A stretch of DNA of 64,000 nt from Variovorax paradoxus. GTDB taxonomy: Bacteria; Pseudomonadota; Gammaproteobacteria; Burkholderiales; Burkholderiaceae_C. Where the stretch lies: positions 62,001 to 126,000 of the forward strand of contig NZ_JAGGNV010000004.1 of NCBI RefSeq assembly GCF_018614955.1, in the 5' to 3' direction. Positions 48,401 to 56,632 of this stretch are shown here, piece by piece. Every line of letters begins with the position of its first letter. Position 1 is the first letter of the stretch. The notes below the pieces were generated by a model. The model worked only from the letters and a program-made list of their open reading frames with translations, ran no database searches and was not told the origin of the DNA. A program made the translations under genes and the position numbers.

Positions 48401-49060
48401 ATGTCACTACGCATCAACGACGAAGCCCCCAACTTTACGGCCAAGACGACCAAGGGGGAAATCAACTTCCACGAATGGATCGGCGACCAGTGGGCGATCC
48501 TGTTCTCGCACCCCAAGGACTTCACGCCGGTGTGCACCACCGAGCTGGGCTACATGGCGAAGATCGAGCCCGAGTTCACCAAGCGCAATGCCAAGCTGAT
48601 CGGCCTGAGCATCGATCCGGTCGATGCCCATGACCGCTGGTCCAAGGACATCGAGGAAACGCAGGGCTACCTGCCCACCTACCCGATGATCGGCGACACC
48701 GACCTCAAGGTGGCCAAGCTCTACAACATGCTGCCCGCCGAGGAGCCCGGCAGCTCCGAGGGCCGCACCGCCGCCACCAACGCGACCGTGCGCTCGGTCT
48801 TCGTCATCGGCCCGGACAAGAAGATCAAGCTGATGCTGACCTACCCGATGACCACCGGCCGCAACTTCGACGAAATCCTGCGCGTGCTCGACTCGATGCA
48901 GCTGACCGCCAAGCACAAGGTCGCCACGCCGGTGAACTGGAAGCAGGGCGAGGACGTGATCATCGCCGGCTCGGTGTCGGACGACGACGCCAAGAAGCTG
49001 TTCCCGGGCGGCTGGAACGCGCCCAAGCCCTATCTGCGCGTGGTCAAGCAACCCGGCTGA
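48401..49060 (+). CDS. 1-Cys peroxiredoxin (Prx6 class)
   Basis: A 219-residue thiol peroxidase. The peroxidatic cysteine is in FSHPKDFTPVCTTELGYMAK (Cys about residue 47), and the long C-terminal domain with RTAATNATVRSVFVIGPDK and PYLRVVKQPG matches the Prx6/1-Cys subgroup, with no clear resolving Cys. It reduces peroxides, with an unspecified thiol donor. The start ATG 48401 has an AGGAG site. A persulfide dioxygenase gene follows after 14 bp, suggesting a redox/sulfur operon. Confidence 0.94.
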   Translation: MSLRINDEAPNFTAKTTKGEINFHEWIGDQWAILFSHPKDFTPVCTTELGYMAKIEPEFTKRNAKLIGLSIDPVDAHDRWSKDIEETQGYLPTYPMIGDTDLKVAKLYNMLPAEEPGSSEGRTAATNATVRSVFVIGPDKKIKLMLTYPMTTGRNFDEILRVLDSMQLTAKHKVATPVNWKQGEDVIIAGSVSDDDAKKLFPGGWNAPKPYLRVVKQPG

Positions 49061-49074
49061 GTTCGGCGGACCGC

Positions 49075-50115
49075 ATGGTCTTCGAGCAGGTCGCGACCGG
49101 CGGCTGCCAGTCCTACCTGGTCGGCTGCGACCAGAGCTGCGCCGCAGCGCTTATCGATCCGGAACTGAGCCAGATCGACCACTACATCGCGCTCGCCGCC
49201 CGCGACGGCGTGCGCATCCGCTACCTGATCGACACCCACACGCATGCCGACCACTTCTCGGCCACGCGCGAACTCGCGCGCCAGCTCAAGGTGCCGGTGG
49301 TGATGCACCGCAAGAGCCCGGCGCCCTTCGTCGACATGCGCATCGGCGACGGCGAGATGATCGTGCTCGGCAAGCTCAGGCTGCAGGCCATCCACACGCC
49401 GGGCCACACGGCCGACTCGATGTGCCTGCAGGTGGAGGACCGCCTGTTCACCGGCGACACGCTGCTGATCGGCGCCACCGGCCGCACCGACCTGCCCAGT
49501 GGCGATCCCGAGGCGCTCTACGACAGCCTGTTCAACCGCGTGCTGCGGCTGGACCCGGCGCTCAAGGTCTGCCCGGCGCACGACTACAAGGGGCGCACGC
49601 ATTCGACCATCGGCGAGGAGCTGGCATCGAACCCGCGCCTGCAGAAGCGCGAGCGCGCGGAGTTCGTCGAGATGATGAAGGGCCTGAACCTCACGATGCC
49701 CACGCATGTGACCGAGGCGCTGCGCACCAACATGAGCGGCGGCAAGACGGTGGCACGCCTCCTGGCCGAGGCCAGCGCGACGGTGCCCTTCATGTCGCTG
49801 GCCGAGCTCAAGACGCGCGTGGAGGCCGGCGAGGACGACCTCATCGTGCTCGACGTGCGCGAGCGCGAAGCCTACGAGGCGGGCCACGTGCCCGGCGCGC
49901 GCCTGCTGCCGCGCGGCCAGCTGGAGCTGCGCGTCAACCAGGACCTGCCCGATCCGACGCGGCGCATCCTGAGCTGCTGCGAACTGGGCTACATCTCGAC
50001 GCTGGCGGCGGCAACGCTGCGCGACATGGGCTTCCTGCACGCGGTGGCGCTCGACGGCGGCATGAAGGCCTGGCGCGAAGCGGGCTATCCGCTGAAGGCC
50101 GGGCGCGAGCCCTGA
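49075..50115 (+). CDS. Persulfide dioxygenase-rhodanese fusion
   Basis: A 346-residue protein. The N-terminal metallo-beta-lactamase domain of the ETHE1 type contains DTHTHADHFSATREL, HTPGHTADSM, TGDTLLIGATGRTDLPSGD and CPAHDYKGR; it oxidises glutathione persulfide to sulfite. The C-terminal rhodanese domain (from about residue 245) has LDVREREAYEAGHVPGARLL and an active Cys in LSCCELGYIS. Fusions couple persulfide oxidation and thiosulfate formation. It is preceded by the peroxiredoxin, and its stop codon lies in the hairpin at 50107-50143. Confidence 0.92.
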   Translation: MVFEQVATGGCQSYLVGCDQSCAAALIDPELSQIDHYIALAARDGVRIRYLIDTHTHADHFSATRELARQLKVPVVMHRKSPAPFVDMRIGDGEMIVLGKLRLQAIHTPGHTADSMCLQVEDRLFTGDTLLIGATGRTDLPSGDPEALYDSLFNRVLRLDPALKVCPAHDYKGRTHSTIGEELASNPRLQKRERAEFVEMMKGLNLTMPTHVTEALRTNMSGGKTVARLLAEASATVPFMSLAELKTRVEAGEDDLIVLDVREREAYEAGHVPGARLLPRGQLELRVNQDLPDPTRRILSCCELGYISTLAAATLRDMGFLHAVALDGGMKAWREAGYPLKAGREP

Positions 50116-50143
50116 GCTCGCGGCCGGCGCGAGCTCAGGGCTC
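50107..50143. repeat. Perfect 16-bp inverted repeat over a stop codon
   Basis: Arms GAGCCCTGAGCTCGCG and CGCGAGCTCAGGGCTC are exactly complementary with a 5-base spacer (GCCGG). The repeat covers the stop codon of the persulfide dioxygenase gene and lies 34 bases before the sheath gene. It makes a very stable GC hairpin without a T run; it may be a weak terminator, an mRNA-stabilising structure or a barrier between the two genes. Confidence 0.75.
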
Positions 50144-50177
50144 CCTCCAGCGACCGCTGGCCCAACCTGGAACCGCC

Positions 50178-51272
50178 ATGCCCGAGTACCTGGCTCCCGG
50201 TGTGTACGTCGAGGAGGTCGAGCGCGGCCCGCGGTCCATCGAAGGCGTGCCCACGAGCACGGCGGCCATGCTCGGAGAAACCGAGCGCGGAAGCACCGAG
50301 CCCTGCCTCGTCTCCAGCGACGAGGAGTTCCGGGATGGCTTCGGCGGCGCCGTCGGCGCAGGCAAGTTCATGCCCGACGCGGTGCGCGGATTCTTCGACA
50401 ACGGAGGCCGGCGCCTGTTCGTCTGCCGCCTCGCGGGAGACGACCCCGGGCCAGCGCTCGCCGCGCTCGAGGGCGATGCTTGCGCGGAGGTGGCGCTGGT
50501 CTATGCGCCCGCCGCCGCCGTGCCGGTGGCGAGGGCCGTCATCGCGCACTGCGAACGACTCCGGTTCCGCTTCGCGGTGGTCGATGGCGACCGGCGGGTG
50601 AGCGACATGCGCTCGCTCGACCCGCGCGCGACGATCCAGGATTCCGGCCACGCCGCGTTCTACGGCCCGTGGGTACGGGTCTCCGATGCGCAGAGCGGCG
50701 AGCGCAAGGCCGTCCCGCCCGGTGGCCACGTGCTTGGCGTCTACGCCCGCACGGACGCCGCGCGAGGTGTCTTCAAATCACCCACCAACGAGGCCTTGCA
50801 TGGCGTGCTGGAGCCGGACAGCCGGGTCGACGATGCGACCGCCGGCATGCTGAGCCAGCGCGGCGTCAACCTGATCCGGCAGCTTCCGGGCAGAGGCATC
50901 CGTGTCTGGGGCGCCCACACGATGGCGTCCAACCCGTTGTGGAAATACCTGAGCGTGCGGCGCCTCTTCATCTTCCTAGAGCGCTCCATCTACGAGGGCA
51001 CGCAGTGGGTCGTCTTCGAGCCCAACGGGCCGCGCCTCTGGGCACTTGTCGCCGACACGATCCGCCTGTTCCTGCGCGGCCAGTGGCGCCTGGGCGCGTT
51101 CTCCGGGCACACCGAGGCGCAGGCCTTCTTCGTCGCCTGCGACGAAAGCACGATGACGCAGGACGACATCCTGAACGGCCGCCTCGTCTGCGAAATCGGC
51201 GTCGCGCCGCTGAAGCCGGCGGAGTTCGTCATCTTTCGCATCTTCCAGAACACCGCCGAGGCCCAGCGTTAA
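50178..51272 (+). CDS. Orphan contractile-tail sheath protein
   Basis: A 364-residue protein of the phage/extracellular contractile system tail sheath family. The N-terminus YLAPGVYVEEVERGPRSIEG and VPTSTAAMLGETERGS match the conserved sheath opening. The C-terminal domain includes SQRGVNLIRQLPGRGIRVWG, RRLFIFLERSIYEGTQWVVF and WRLGAFSGHTEAQAFFVAC, also typical. Sheath proteins form the contracting sleeve of injection devices. No tube, baseplate, spike, terminator ATPase or other tail gene is near, so the gene is solitary. It is convergent with the second PLD gene. Whether it is functional is open. Confidence 0.88.
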   Translation: MPEYLAPGVYVEEVERGPRSIEGVPTSTAAMLGETERGSTEPCLVSSDEEFRDGFGGAVGAGKFMPDAVRGFFDNGGRRLFVCRLAGDDPGPALAALEGDACAEVALVYAPAAAVPVARAVIAHCERLRFRFAVVDGDRRVSDMRSLDPRATIQDSGHAAFYGPWVRVSDAQSGERKAVPPGGHVLGVYARTDAARGVFKSPTNEALHGVLEPDSRVDDATAGMLSQRGVNLIRQLPGRGIRVWGAHTMASNPLWKYLSVRRLFIFLERSIYEGTQWVVFEPNGPRLWALVADTIRLFLRGQWRLGAFSGHTEAQAFFVACDESTMTQDDILNGRLVCEIGVAPLKPAEFVIFRIFQNTAEAQR

Positions 51273-51278
51273 CAGGCC

Positions 51279-52856
51279 CTAGAGCTGCTCCTCCGGCACG
51301 AACAGCGACATCAGGCGCAGCTTGAGCCGCAGCAGCCAGGTCGATTCGGGTTCCTCGTCGAGCCGTTCGGGGTCGCCGTCCGGGTCGAGGCCGATCCATT
51401 CGAGGCGCTGGCCGTCGGGCTGGAGGCGGACTTCGTAGACGCCTACGTTGGTGTCGACCCGGTAGAAGTCCAGCAGCTGCGCAACGAGTTCGGGGCTGCG
51501 CACCATGAGGCCCAGTTCGGTGTTGATCAGCGCCGAGCGACCGTCCAGGTTCAGGGAGCCGGCCAGCAGGATCTTCCGGTCGACGAAGCCGAGCTTGGCA
51601 TGCAGCCGGCCGGTCGAGCTACCGAGCACGCGGCGCAGGCCGGCATCGCGCTTGAGGCGCCCTGAGGTGACCTCGAACACCCGCACCCCCAGGCGCAGCA
51701 TCTCGAGCCGGTAGGGCTCGTAGCCGGCGCCGACCAGCGGCTCGTCGCTGACGCCGGTGGCGTTAGTGAAGATGCGCACGTCGACGCCGCGCGCGCGCAG
51801 CTGCCGCAGATGCGCCATGCCGACGCCTCCGGGCACGAAGTAGGGCGAGACCAGGATCACTTCCGATTTCGCTTCGGTGGCCAGCAGGCGGATCAGCCGG
51901 CCGGTGACCGAGTCCGCGCCCGGCTCGTAGCTGTCGTTGCGCCGCTTGACGGGTGCGTCCGCAAAGGCGCCGGCCGGGGCAATGAAGAAGCCGAACAGGC
52001 CCTCGTCATCCGGATCCGGGCGCGGCAGCAGGGCGCCGGCGGCAGCCACTTCTGCGAGCCCCGGCACCGAGCCCCTGGCGTCGCCTGTGGTCAGCTGGGC
52101 GAAGCGCGCCCGGCGCTGCGCCGCATCGAGGCGGTTGCCCACCACCGCCTGCAGCGGGTAGACGCGCTCGCTGTTCCAGTAGGCATCGAAGGAGCGCGAA
52201 AGCTCGGGCACGAGCGCGCCAGCGGCGAGCAGGTCGAAGTCGATGAAGTTGGACCGCGCGCTGCGCAGAAAGTAATCGTCGGCCAGGTTGCGGCCGCCGG
52301 CAACGGCGAAGACGCCGTCGGCGACGAAGAGCTTGTTGTGCATGCGGTGGTTGAGGCGGCCGAAGTCGGTGAGGAACTGCCACAGCCGCACCGGCGACGC
52401 GTCGCGGCCGTAGGCGAAGGGATTGAACAGGCGCACCTCCGCCCCGGGGTGGGCGGCCAGGCCGAGCAGCAGCTCGTCCAGGCCTTCGGTATGGAAATCG
52501 TCGATGAGCAGGCGCACGCGCACGCCGCGCTCGACCGCATCGCGCAGCGCGCGCAGCATCAGCCGGCCGGTGGCGTCGTCGGCGATGTGGTAGGTCTGCA
52601 GGTCGAGCGAGCTTTGCGCGCGGGCGATCAGTTCGAGCCGGGCCGCGAGCGCGTGATGCGGCATCGGGATCGAGCGCAGCGCCGACTGGCCCGGCGGGAT
52701 GGCCAGCTCGCGCGCGAGCGCCGGCAGAGGCGCATCGGCCGGGGACGCGATGCTGGTCGATACCGGCCGTTCGACGACGCTCGGCAGGCTGGCACAGCTG
52801 CACACCAGCAGCGACAGCACAAGGGCACCCAGCGCAGCCACGGCTCGGGTCGGCAT
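51279..52856 (-). CDS. Phospholipase D/cardiolipin synthase-type lipoprotein (second copy)
   Basis: A 525-residue lipoprotein with signal peptide GALVLSLLVCSCASL. Two HKD motifs are present: HNKLFVADGVFAVAGGRN and HAKLGFVDRKILLAGSLNLD. It is a paralogue of the gene at 9787-11361 with the same domain order. I chose ATG 52856 (MPTRAVAALG), which gives the standard signal peptide. It is convergent with the sheath gene and divergent from the phytanoyl-CoA dioxygenase-like gene. Confidence 0.9.
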   Translation of the reverse strand: MPTRAVAALGALVLSLLVCSCASLPSVVERPVSTSIASPADAPLPALARELAIPPGQSALRSIPMPHHALAARLELIARAQSSLDLQTYHIADDATGRLMLRALRDAVERGVRVRLLIDDFHTEGLDELLLGLAAHPGAEVRLFNPFAYGRDASPVRLWQFLTDFGRLNHRMHNKLFVADGVFAVAGGRNLADDYFLRSARSNFIDFDLLAAGALVPELSRSFDAYWNSERVYPLQAVVGNRLDAAQRRARFAQLTTGDARGSVPGLAEVAAAGALLPRPDPDDEGLFGFFIAPAGAFADAPVKRRNDSYEPGADSVTGRLIRLLATEAKSEVILVSPYFVPGGVGMAHLRQLRARGVDVRIFTNATGVSDEPLVGAGYEPYRLEMLRLGVRVFEVTSGRLKRDAGLRRVLGSSTGRLHAKLGFVDRKILLAGSLNLDGRSALINTELGLMVRSPELVAQLLDFYRVDTNVGVYEVRLQPDGQRLEWIGLDPDGDPERLDEEPESTWLLRLKLRLMSLFVPEEQL

Positions 52857-52948
52857 GTGGACCTCACTCTTCGCGCCAGCGTGCCACAGCCGGCCGGCAG
52901 CATCAAGCCGGCCGGTGCGGTAAGGTCCCGCTCTCCGGAGGTGCACCC

Positions 52949-53761
52949 ATGGCCCGTCTGTCCGCCCACGAGATCGCGCACTACCAAGCCGAAGGCTGGG
53001 TGATGCCGCAGTTCCGCCTGCCGCCGGCCCGCGTCGCGCAGATGCGCGAGGCGCTGGACGCGCTGATCCGCAACAACCCCGGCGTACGGCCCGAGAAGCT
53101 GGTGTCGGCCCATGTCGAGGGCGACAACGGCGAAGGCGTGCGGGGCAGCCGGCAGTTCCTCGAGCTCGCGATGGACCCGGAAATCGTCGAGCTGGTTTCG
53201 GGCGTGATCGGCAAGGACGTGGTCCTCTGGGGCTGCCACGTGTTCTGCAAGCCGGCCGCCGAGGGCTACGAGACGCCCTGGCACCAGGACGGCCACTACT
53301 GGCCGATTCGGCCGCTGGCCAACTGCACGGTGTGGGTGGCGCTGGAGGAATCGACCATCGAGAACGGCTGCCTGCGCGTGATCCCGCGCTCGCACCGCGG
53401 CGGCGTGCTGCATCCGCACCTGCACGAGGACCGCAACGACCTCACGCTCAACCAGCGCATGGCGGCCGGCAGCTTCGACGAGGCGCAAGCGGTCGATCTC
53501 GAATTGCAGCCCGGCCAGATGTCGCTGCACGACGTCTACATGATCCACGGCGCCAAGGCCAACACCTCGGACAAGCGCCGCACCGGCGTCGCGCTGCGCT
53601 ACATGCCCTCGACCTCGGTGTTCGAGCGCAAGCTGCGGCCGGCCGACGGAAAGACCGGCGTGGCGGTGAACTTTGCCGAGCGGCCGCTGTGGCTGCTGAA
53701 GGGCGTGGACCGCAGCGGGCGCAACGATTTCGAGGTCGGGCACCGGCGGCCGGCCGGCTGA
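52949..53761 (+). CDS. Phytanoyl-CoA dioxygenase-like protein
   Basis: A 270-residue Fe(II)/2-oxoglutarate dioxygenase of the PhyH family. The HxD iron ligands are in TPWHQDGHYWPI, the distal His in VYMIHGAKANTS and the 2-oxoglutarate arginine near RRTGVALRYMPS. The fold start is EIAHYQAEGWVMP. Members hydroxylate phytanoyl-CoA or small metabolites such as ectoine. The substrate is unknown; no obvious pathway partner is adjacent. ATG 52949 follows GGAGG. Confidence 0.88.
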   Translation: MARLSAHEIAHYQAEGWVMPQFRLPPARVAQMREALDALIRNNPGVRPEKLVSAHVEGDNGEGVRGSRQFLELAMDPEIVELVSGVIGKDVVLWGCHVFCKPAAEGYETPWHQDGHYWPIRPLANCTVWVALEESTIENGCLRVIPRSHRGGVLHPHLHEDRNDLTLNQRMAAGSFDEAQAVDLELQPGQMSLHDVYMIHGAKANTSDKRRTGVALRYMPSTSVFERKLRPADGKTGVAVNFAERPLWLLKGVDRSGRNDFEVGHRRPAG

Positions 53762-53765
53762 GCTT

Positions 53766-54173
53766 TCAGCGGCAACGCCGGCCCAGCGGCTGCCGGTTCA
53801 GCAGATTGCGATGCGCCCGGCCGATCTCGCTGCCCTGGTCGGCGGCGCGGATGAACCAGCCCAGGGCTTCGCAGGGCTGGCGCTGCACCGCGTTGCCGAA
53901 CAGCGCCGGTCCGCCCAGCAGCGCCATGCCCAGCATCTCCTGCGCGGGGCGAAAGCCGGCTTCCGCCGAGGTGCGCAGCCAGCGCAGCATGGCGCGGTAG
54001 TCCTTCTCGGTCTGCGCCTCCAGCGCCAGCGCAAAGCGCTGTTCGGGCGTCAGCGGCACCGCGGCCTCGCCGGCAACGGCAGGAATCGATGTGAGGGCGA
54101 TCGCCACCGTCGCTGCGACCCACGCGCAGCGCCAGCCGATCCGCAGGCTTGCATGCCATTCGCTGCTGTTCAT
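53766..54173 (-). CDS. Secreted Sel1-repeat-like protein
   Basis: A 135-residue protein with a signal peptide (WVAATVAIALTSIPAVAG). The mature part has two helical repeats of the Sel1/TPR type: ALEAQTEKDYRAMLRWLRTS-AEAG and the GNAVQRQPCEALGWFIRAAD-QGSE pattern. Such repeats mediate protein contacts. The start is ATG 54173 after GGAGAGA. It is convergent with the PhyH-like gene (4 bp gap). Role unknown. Confidence 0.78.
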   Translation of the reverse strand: MNSSEWHASLRIGWRCAWVAATVAIALTSIPAVAGEAAVPLTPEQRFALALEAQTEKDYRAMLRWLRTSAEAGFRPAQEMLGMALLGGPALFGNAVQRQPCEALGWFIRAADQGSEIGRAHRNLLNRQPLGRRCR

Positions 54174-54293
54174 CGATCTCTCCTTGAAAGCATGGAAGCG
54201 CCCAGTCTGCTGCGCCACCGCCTTCTCTGAAATGCGGAAGTTGCGAAGGCCGCCTCAGGCAGCGGCTGAGGGCTGCGTGATACGGTGGCTGCC

Positions 54294-55181
54294 ATGCGAT
54301 TCGATCTCACCGACCTGCGGCTTTTCCGGAACGTCGTCGAGGCCGGCACGATCACCGGCGGCGCGGAGCGCACGCACATGACGCTGGCCTCGGCCAGCGA
54401 GCGCGTGCGCGGCATGGAAGCCGAACTCGGCGTGGTGCTGCTCTTGCGCGACCCGCGCGGCGTGAAGCCCACCGAGGCCGGCCGGACCTTGCTGCACCAT
54501 GCGCGCGCCGTGCTGCTGCAGATGGAGCGGATGCACAGCGAACTCGGCGAATACGGGGTAGGCCTCAAGGGCCATGTGCGGCTGCTGTGCAATACCTCGG
54601 CCCTCACGGAGCATCTGCACGAGGCGCTCAGCAGCTTCCTGGCGCTCTATCCGCGCATCTCGGTGGACCTGGAGGAGCGCGCCAGCCACGACATCGTCGA
54701 GGCGTTGCGCAGCGAGCTCGGCGACATCGGCATCGTGTCGGACGCGGTGGATCTGGCCGGCCTGGAGACCTTCGTCTTCAGGGAGGACCACCTGGTGCTG
54801 GTGGTGCCGCGCGGCGACGCGCTGGCGAGGCGGCGCCGGGCGGCGCTGCGCGAGGTGGCGGGCCGCGAGTTCGTCGGCCTGGCCGACGGCAGCCCGCTGC
54901 AGGAACTCGTTTCGCACAATGCGAAGCGCCTGGGCCGGCGGCTCGCCTACCGCGTGCGGGTACGCAATCTCGAAGCGGTCTGCCGCATGGTCGAACAAGG
55001 CATCGGCCTCGGCGTCGTGCCGCAGACGGTGGCCGCGCGCTGCGCCCGGTCGATGAAGATCGCGGGCATCGCGCTCACCGACGACTGGGCCGTGCGCAAC
55101 CTGATGGTCTGCGTGCGCCGCAGCGAGGACCTGCCTTCCAATGCGCAGCTCATGCTGCGCCACCTGCTGGCGGCGCCATGA
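54294..55181 (+). CDS. LysR-family transcriptional regulator
   Basis: A 295-residue LysR protein. The helix-turn-helix starts LRLFRNVVEAGTITGGAE and THMTLASASERVRGMEAELG; the effector domain includes GHVRLLCNTSALTEHLHEAL. The ATG at 54294 fits the family start; a GTG three codons upstream is an alternative. It overlaps the following hypothetical gene by 4 bp (ATGA) and is likely translated with it. Targets are not obvious. Confidence 0.88.
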   Translation: MRFDLTDLRLFRNVVEAGTITGGAERTHMTLASASERVRGMEAELGVVLLLRDPRGVKPTEAGRTLLHHARAVLLQMERMHSELGEYGVGLKGHVRLLCNTSALTEHLHEALSSFLALYPRISVDLEERASHDIVEALRSELGDIGIVSDAVDLAGLETFVFREDHLVLVVPRGDALARRRRAALREVAGREFVGLADGSPLQELVSHNAKRLGRRLAYRVRVRNLEAVCRMVEQGIGLGVVPQTVAARCARSMKIAGIALTDDWAVRNLMVCVRRSEDLPSNAQLMLRHLLAAP

Positions 55182-55483
55182 CGCTGAACTACCTGGATTT
55201 CGACTACAGCGAAGACACGGAAGGCATCGGCGTCTTCGACGCGATGGCCGCCACCGCGCCGGATCAGGCGGCAGCCGTGGATGCCGAGATCGCCCTCGTG
55301 CTCGACTGGGCGAGCGCCAGCTTTCCGGATCGCCGCGGCCCGGTGGGCGACGGCGGCGACTGGGACTACGACCTGCAAGACATGCAGGAAGGCGGCTGGC
55401 GCACGGTCACGCTGTCGATCAGCGGGACACGGGAATTCTGTGCGGCCTTCAGCCTGCGCTTCGCGCTGGAGAGTGGGCCCTGA
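55178..55483 (+). CDS. Small acidic hypothetical protein
   Basis: A 101-residue acidic protein translated from an ATG overlapping the LysR stop. It begins MTLNYLDFDYSEDTEGIGVF, has GGDWDYDLQDMQEGGWRTV in the middle and ends SLRFALESGP. It has no signal peptide or known motif. Translational coupling to the LysR gene suggests a joint role, but none is recognised. Confidence 0.72.
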   Translation: MTLNYLDFDYSEDTEGIGVFDAMAATAPDQAAAVDAEIALVLDWASASFPDRRGPVGDGGDWDYDLQDMQEGGWRTVTLSISGTREFCAAFSLRFALESGP

Positions 55484-55489
55484 CTTCGA

Positions 55490-56296
55490 TCAGGCCAGCA
55501 GGCCGGCCATGCTGCTCACGGGCACCTCTTCGCGGGCGCGTTGCGGAACGGCAGCAATCACTTCCTCGGCGGACGACTTGTCGTGTTCGTGGAGCCAGGG
55601 AATGACCTCGCCCTCGCGCAGCATGGCCAGCTCGCGCTCGTAGAAGCTCATCAGCTCGGTGCCGGTGCTGTACGAGAGGAAAAGCTTCATGTCGTGGTCC
55701 GCGATCGCCAGGTAGCCGCCGAGGACCTGCTCGACGTGCAGGTGATGCAGGCCGCTGGCCCGCAGGTTCATGCCGGAGCGGAACAGCGCCTCCGCGGTCA
55801 TCGCCGTCGACATCGACAGCGTGCCGCGGGTCCGGATCAGCGCCTCGGATTGCGCGATGCGGGCGATGAAGCCCGCCAGGTTGTGGCCGCGGAACCGGGG
55901 ATGCACCCAGCCGGCGCCGATGTAGCCGTACAGCGCGTGCGGCTTGAGCTCGGGGCCGCTGTCCGGGAACCATCCTTCGGGCTTCTTGGGGCGGTAGAGC
56001 GCGCCCTGGCTGTAGGCCTCGCCGACACGCCGGGTCTCGCCCGCGTTCTGCATGGTGCGGAAGCCGGTCAGCGCCACCGGTGCATTGCCGTCGTCGAAGC
56101 AGACCCAGAAGTTGTAGGGGTTGAAGTCCTTGGGATCTTCCAGAACGAAAGGCAACTGGACGTAGCCGGTGCCCGTGGCGACTTCATAGGTCTTCAGCAG
56201 CACCGTCAGATCGTCGCCGAAGCTCACGTTCAGGCCGGACGCTTCCAGGTGCAGCACAAGTTGATCTTGATATTCCTCTAGCTCCGAGAGTTGCAT
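55490..56296 (-). CDS. Hypothetical protein with GNAT-like motif
   Basis: A 268-residue soluble protein. One segment, AGWVHPRFRGHNLAGFIARI, resembles the CoA-binding motif A of GNAT acyltransferases (R/Q-x-x-G-x-A type), and the preceding VALTGFRTMQN may be a beta-strand of that fold. Otherwise I do not recognise it. It is divergent from the 195-residue gene at 56633 across a 336-bp AT-rich region. It may be an N-acyltransferase or a distant relative; role unknown. Confidence 0.68.
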   Translation of the reverse strand: MQLSELEEYQDQLVLHLEASGLNVSFGDDLTVLLKTYEVATGTGYVQLPFVLEDPKDFNPYNFWVCFDDGNAPVALTGFRTMQNAGETRRVGEAYSQGALYRPKKPEGWFPDSGPELKPHALYGYIGAGWVHPRFRGHNLAGFIARIAQSEALIRTRGTLSMSTAMTAEALFRSGMNLRASGLHHLHVEQVLGGYLAIADHDMKLFLSYSTGTELMSFYERELAMLREGEVIPWLHEHDKSSAEEVIAAVPQRAREEVPVSSMAGLLA

Positions 56297-56632
56297 GACG
56301 GTGTCCTTGAAATGATGGGGGCCGGCAAGCGTCGCGAAATCTCGCCGGCCTGCGCATTACTCCACTTGCTCAGTTACGACGCAAGTTGTATCTGCCTCTC
56401 GGATTCAAGGAGTGGGGTCTAGAGCACAAACCGTTACATAAAGTAAGTAAAAGGTAGACATGCAACCTCAGGTATGCGAAAGCGCGGCCCGGCGCCATAG
56501 GCCGTCCGGCGGAAGACGAGGATCTTCGCGCCCACCATGATCGCCAATTAGCCACAAAATTGCCGAAATCGGCGACAAAGAGCGCCCGCGAAGGGGCACT
56601 CGCGTCTAAAGTCGAAGATACGCAAGGGAATC
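56297..56632. other. 336-bp AT-rich intergenic region between two hypothetical genes
   Basis: No convincing gene is present; a 61-codon frame on the minus strand has random composition. The left part (about 56370-56470) is AT-rich with a TAAAGTAAGTAAAA stretch. A small GCCGA-AA-TCGGC dyad lies near 56564. The region probably holds divergent promoters for both neighbours, but no operator is clear. Confidence 0.5.

Noticed and set aside
54253..54271. CCTCAG-N7-CTGAGG dyad before a LysR gene
   Set aside because: Six-base GC-rich arms are expected often in such DNA; not enough for an operator call.
56370..56555. A 61-codon minus-strand frame in the intergenic region
   Set aside because: Arginine/serine-rich, no ribosome site, no recognisable motif.
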